Source of the DNA: an uncultured Eubacteriales bacterium
Lineage (GTDB): Bacteria; Bacillota; Clostridia; Oscillospirales; Oscillospiraceae
Length of the DNA: 8,492 bases
Assembly (NCBI GenBank): GCA_958402445.1
Contig: CATXTO010000062.1
Location: 1 to 8,492 of the forward strand
Reading direction: 5' to 3'
This document shows positions 6,624 through 8,492 of this stretch, in pieces. The position numbers and the translations under genes are program-made. How positions within the stretch are numbered: the first letter of the stretch is position 1; each line of letters starts with the position of its first letter. The notes beneath the pieces were generated by a model, which saw nothing but the letters and a program-made list of their open reading frames with translations, ran no database searches and was not told where the DNA came from.

Positions 6624-6910
6624 CCACCGTAGCGCGCTTCTCCTTGCCGGGGTGCGCCAAACTTTTCCCAAAAAAGAAAATTCAGATTCAGCGAACTATA
6701 CAAAAATGAATGTTAGAATTTAAATAAAACAACGAATTGCGTCGATGGAACCTGGTGAGAGCTGTAAAATACCCGCTTGGCGGGAGGGGAAGGGAGGGAG
6801 CCCCGTGTCCCAGCCAGGCGGACAGGGTGCTGCCAGAATCGGCCTGTGCAATATTGACAAGTGTCTTTGAATAAGAAACAAATAAAATAGTGAAATTTAG
6901 CAAAAATGTA
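6624..6910. other. Gene-free, partly AT-rich stretch upstream of ald
   Basis: No supported gene. The longest open frame (- strand, 6688-6987) has no ribosome binding site and overlaps the ald promoter. Composition is uneven: AT-rich at about 6660-6735 and 6850-6920, with a GC-rich island at about 6740-6850 holding the G-quadruplex motif and small inverted repeats (for example GGCGG/CTGCC near 6818-6836). TTGACA at 6854-6859 is a perfect -35 box but has no -10 at usable distance. The GC island could be an unrecognised RNA or an old repeat; I cannot identify it. Confidence 0.45.
6772..6798 (+). other. G-quadruplex motif overlapping a small hairpin
   Basis: Four G-tracts with very short loops, GGG-A-GGGG-AA-GGG-A-GGG, occupy 6782-6798 on the + strand. 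This fits the standard G3+N1-7 rule for an intramolecular quadruplex. The first tract is also the 3' arm of the hairpin CCCGC-TTG-GCGGG (6772-6784), so the two structures cannot form together. It lies about 110 bp upstream of the ald -35 box. Whether it is transcribed or functional is unknown. Confidence 0.6.
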
Positions 6911-6939
6911 TTGGAAATTTCCCCTGGATATGGTATGAT
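6911..6939 (+). promoter_or_regulatory. Promoter of ald
   Basis: TTGGAA (6911-6916, four of six) and TATGAT (6934-6939, five of six) with a 17-bp spacer. A TGG directly before the -10 (6931-6933) gives an extended -10 that compensates for the weak -35. The predicted leader is about 66 nt and contains a small hairpin, CGCGGT (6958-6963) with ACCGTG (6968-6973), including one wobble pair. I see no CIRCE or T-box motif. Confidence 0.72.
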
Positions 6940-7011
6940 GGGTACAGGAACGAGCGCCGCGGTAAATACCGTGTCCCTATTGAGCATACATTTTGAAAGG
7001 AGACTTTAACA

Positions 7012-8127
7012 ATGCGCATTGGTTGTCCCAAGGAAATTAAACCCCAAGAGGGCCGGGTCGGCCTGACGCCCGCTGGTGTGGACGCCTTGGTTCGGGCCGG
7101 CCATACGGTCTATATGGAGCAGAGCGCCGGTCTGGGCAGCGGCTTTACGGACCAGGAATACCAGGCGGTTGGGGCCCAGATCCTGCCCACTGCCAAAGAC
7201 GTCTTCGACACTGCGGACATGATTGTCAAGGTCAAGGAGCCCCTGGAGCCGGAGTACGGCCTGCTGCGGGAGGGGCAAACCCTGTTTACTTATCTGCATC
7301 TGGCCCCCGATCCGGCCCAGACCAAGGCCCTGCTGGAGCGGAAGGTCACGGGCATCGCCTATGAGACCGTGCAGCTCTCCGACGGCTCCCTGCCGCTGCT
7401 GGCTCCGATGAGCGAGGTGGCCGGCCGCCTGTCCATCCAGGCGGGCGCGCATCTGCTGGAGTCCGCCGTGGGCGGCCGCGGCGTTCTGCTGGGCGGCGTG
7501 CCCGGCGTGGAGCGGGCCAACGTGGTCATCATCGGCGGCGGCAACGTGGGCACCAACGCGGCGAAGATGGCCGTGGGCCTGGGCGCCAACGTGACCATTT
7601 TGGATTTGGCGGCCAAGCGGCTGGCTTATTTGGATGATATTTTCGGCGGCCGGGTGCAGACCCTGCTGTCCAACCCCTTCCACATCGCCCAGGCCGTGAA
7701 GAACGCAGACCTGGTGGTGGGCTGCGTGCTGATTCCCGGCGCCAAGGCCCCCAAGCTGGTCACGGAGGAGATGGTCAAGACCATGCGGCCCGGCAGCGTG
7801 CTGGTGGACGTGGCCATTGATCAGGGCGGCTCTATTGCCACCATCGACCGGATCACCACCCATCAGGACCCCTTCTTCGTCAAGCACGGGGTGCTGCATT
7901 ACTCCGTGGCGAATATGCCCGGCGCGGTGCCCCGCACCTCCACCATGGCCCTCACCGGCGCCACGCTGCCCTACGCTCTGCGGATCGCCAACCTGGGCGC
8001 CGAGGCCGCGTGCAAGCGTGACCCCGCGCTCCTGAAGGGCCTGAATACCTACAAGGGCAAGCTGACCTGCCAGGCCGTGGCCCAGGCCCAGAACCTGGAA
8101 TACACCGACCCCTGCACCCTGCTGTAA
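7012..8127 (+). CDS. ald: Alanine dehydrogenase
   Basis: NAD-dependent, cytosolic, usually hexameric enzyme: L-alanine + NAD+ + H2O to pyruvate + NH4+ + NADH. It allows alanine use as carbon, nitrogen and energy source; the reverse direction can fix ammonia or re-oxidise NADH. The 371-residue product has the usual length and every key residue at the position known from characterised enzymes: Arg15 (EGRVG), Lys75 (KVKEP) and His96 (YLHLAPD) for substrate and catalysis, and Asp270 (VAIDQGG). The Rossmann motif GGGNVG is at 175-180, with Asp198 (TILDL) as the NAD-ribose ligand. The C-terminal NMPGAVPRTSTMAL (301-314) is typical. The start follows AGGAG (6998-7002) by 9 nt. It is monocistronic, with its own promoter and a strong terminator. 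The related transhydrogenase PntA-alpha and saccharopine dehydrogenase are excluded by length and by the complete Ald active site. Confidence 0.97.
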   Translation: MRIGCPKEIKPQEGRVGLTPAGVDALVRAGHTVYMEQSAGLGSGFTDQEYQAVGAQILPTAKDVFDTADMIVKVKEPLEPEYGLLREGQTLFTYLHLAPDPAQTKALLERKVTGIAYETVQLSDGSLPLLAPMSEVAGRLSIQAGAHLLESAVGGRGVLLGGVPGVERANVVIIGGGNVGTNAAKMAVGLGANVTILDLAAKRLAYLDDIFGGRVQTLLSNPFHIAQAVKNADLVVGCVLIPGAKAPKLVTEEMVKTMRPGSVLVDVAIDQGGSIATIDRITTHQDPFFVKHGVLHYSVANMPGAVPRTSTMALTGATLPYALRIANLGAEAACKRDPALLKGLNTYKGKLTCQAVAQAQNLEYTDPCTLL

Positions 8128-8136
8128 GCAATGAAC

Positions 8137-8158
8137 TTGCGCTGGGAAGCCAGCGCAG
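8137..8158 (+). other. Hairpin just after ald
   Basis: TGCGCTGG (8138-8145) pairs with CCAGCGCA (8150-8157) around GAAG; a wobble pair extends it by one. It starts 10 bases after the ald stop and is not followed by T's, so it is probably an mRNA 3'-end stabiliser or an accessory to the next stem rather than a terminator. Confidence 0.55.
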
Positions 8159-8165
8159 GGAACAA

Positions 8166-8202
8166 AAGGCGCCCCGGCGGAATCGTTCCGCCGGGGCGCC
8201 TT
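8166..8202 (+). terminator. Intrinsic terminator of ald
   Basis: A perfect 17-bp stem, 8166-8182 with 8186-8202 (core GGCGCCCCGGCGG / CCGCCGGGGCGCC), closed by TCG. It is preceded by AAAA and followed by TTGGTT, so the U-tract is short, but the stem is exceptionally stable. It separates ald from the following repeat array. Confidence 0.85.
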
Positions 8203-8221
8203 GGTTGAAAGCTGGCCGCAT

Positions 8222-8492
8222 CCTGTAGAGGTGAGCTGCGTTTGTCCGTCGTTTCCCCTTGTAGGGGCGAGCTGCGCTCGCCCGCCTTTGACGTACGTAT
8301 GCTGTTACACTGCGCTGTTTCATCCCCAGCGAATTCCCTCAGCGGGCGACCGCAGGTCGCCCCTACGCCTCGGGTCGGGCACGCCCTGTAGGGATGGGCT
8401 GCGTTTGCCCGTCGTTTCCCCTTGTAGGGGCGAGCTGTGCTCGCCCGCCTTTGACGTACGTATGCTGTTACACTGCGCTGTTTCATCCCCAG
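8222..8492. repeat. Second composite repeat array, 163-bp period, cut by the window edge
   Basis: The sequence from 8222 recurs from 8385 (offset 163). The segment 8261-8329 recurs at 8424-8492 with a single C-to-T difference. Each unit has a degraded head (CTGTAG...GCTGCGTTTG), a good head (GGGGCGAGCTGCGCTCGCCC), a unique linker (CTTTGACGTACGTATGCTG and following), then a tail (GGGCGACC/GGTCGCCC, 8344-8362, loop GCA). Head, tail and the GTCGTTT(T)CCC(C)TTG spacer are shared with the 172-bp array, but the linker is different, so the two arrays are mosaic relatives. The second copy runs off the right end. Confidence 0.93.

Noticed and set aside
6854..6888. Second ald promoter based on TTGACA at 6854-6859
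   Set aside because: The nearest good -10 (TAAAAT, 6883-6888) would need a 23-bp spacer; the pair at 6911-6939 fits far better.
6951..6980. T-box antiterminator-like sequence (CCGCGGTAAATACCG...TCCC) before ald
   Set aside because: The diagnostic AGGGTGG-type T-box, specifier stem and terminator are absent; it is a small local hairpin only.
6688..6987. 99-aa - strand open frame in the ald upstream gap
   Set aside because: There is no Shine-Dalgarno before its ATG, it covers the ald promoter, and the translation matches no family I know.

Overview
The window looks like a GC-rich Clostridia chromosome, most likely an Oscillospirales/Oscillospiraceae gut anaerobe. Three things point there. The heat-shock genes run hrcA-grpE-dnaK-dnaJ behind a perfect CIRCE operator. 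DnaK lacks the roughly 24-residue insert that Gram-negative DnaKs carry in the ATPase domain. Coding sequence is GC-rich with strong AGGAGG-type ribosome binding sites. The genus is inference; nothing in the window fixes it.

Layout. Positions 1-250 hold a cluster of short modular hairpin repeats. Positions 251-480 are gene-free. A sigma-A promoter (481-509) and the CIRCE element (514-540) lead into the class I heat-shock operon on the + strand: hrcA (557-1651), grpE (1655-2215), dnaK (2328-4142) and dnaJ (4232-5380). A 12-bp hairpin lies between dnaK and dnaJ, and a terminator follows dnaJ. Positions 5493-6095 carry a tandem array with an exact 172-bp period, followed by decayed remnants. A small uncharacterised gene lies on the - strand (6256-6486) with its own promoter and a structured leader. 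An AT-richer gap (6624-7011) contains a G-quadruplex motif overlapping a hairpin, then the promoter of ald. ald (7012-8127) encodes alanine dehydrogenase and ends at a strong 17-bp terminator stem. A second array (period 163 bp) related to the first starts at about 8222 and runs off the right edge.

How the genes work together. HrcA represses its own operon through CIRCE. DnaK, its J-domain co-chaperone DnaJ and its nucleotide exchange factor GrpE form one chaperone cycle, so repressor and regulated machine are made from one transcript. ald is a separate catabolic unit (L-alanine to pyruvate, ammonia and NADH) with its own promoter and terminator.

The main non-textbook signal is the repeat family. 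It occurs in all three large gaps and is built from interchangeable 'head' and 'tail' hairpins. Their stem sequences differ between copies while pairing is kept, which suggests selection on structure or spread as a non-autonomous element.
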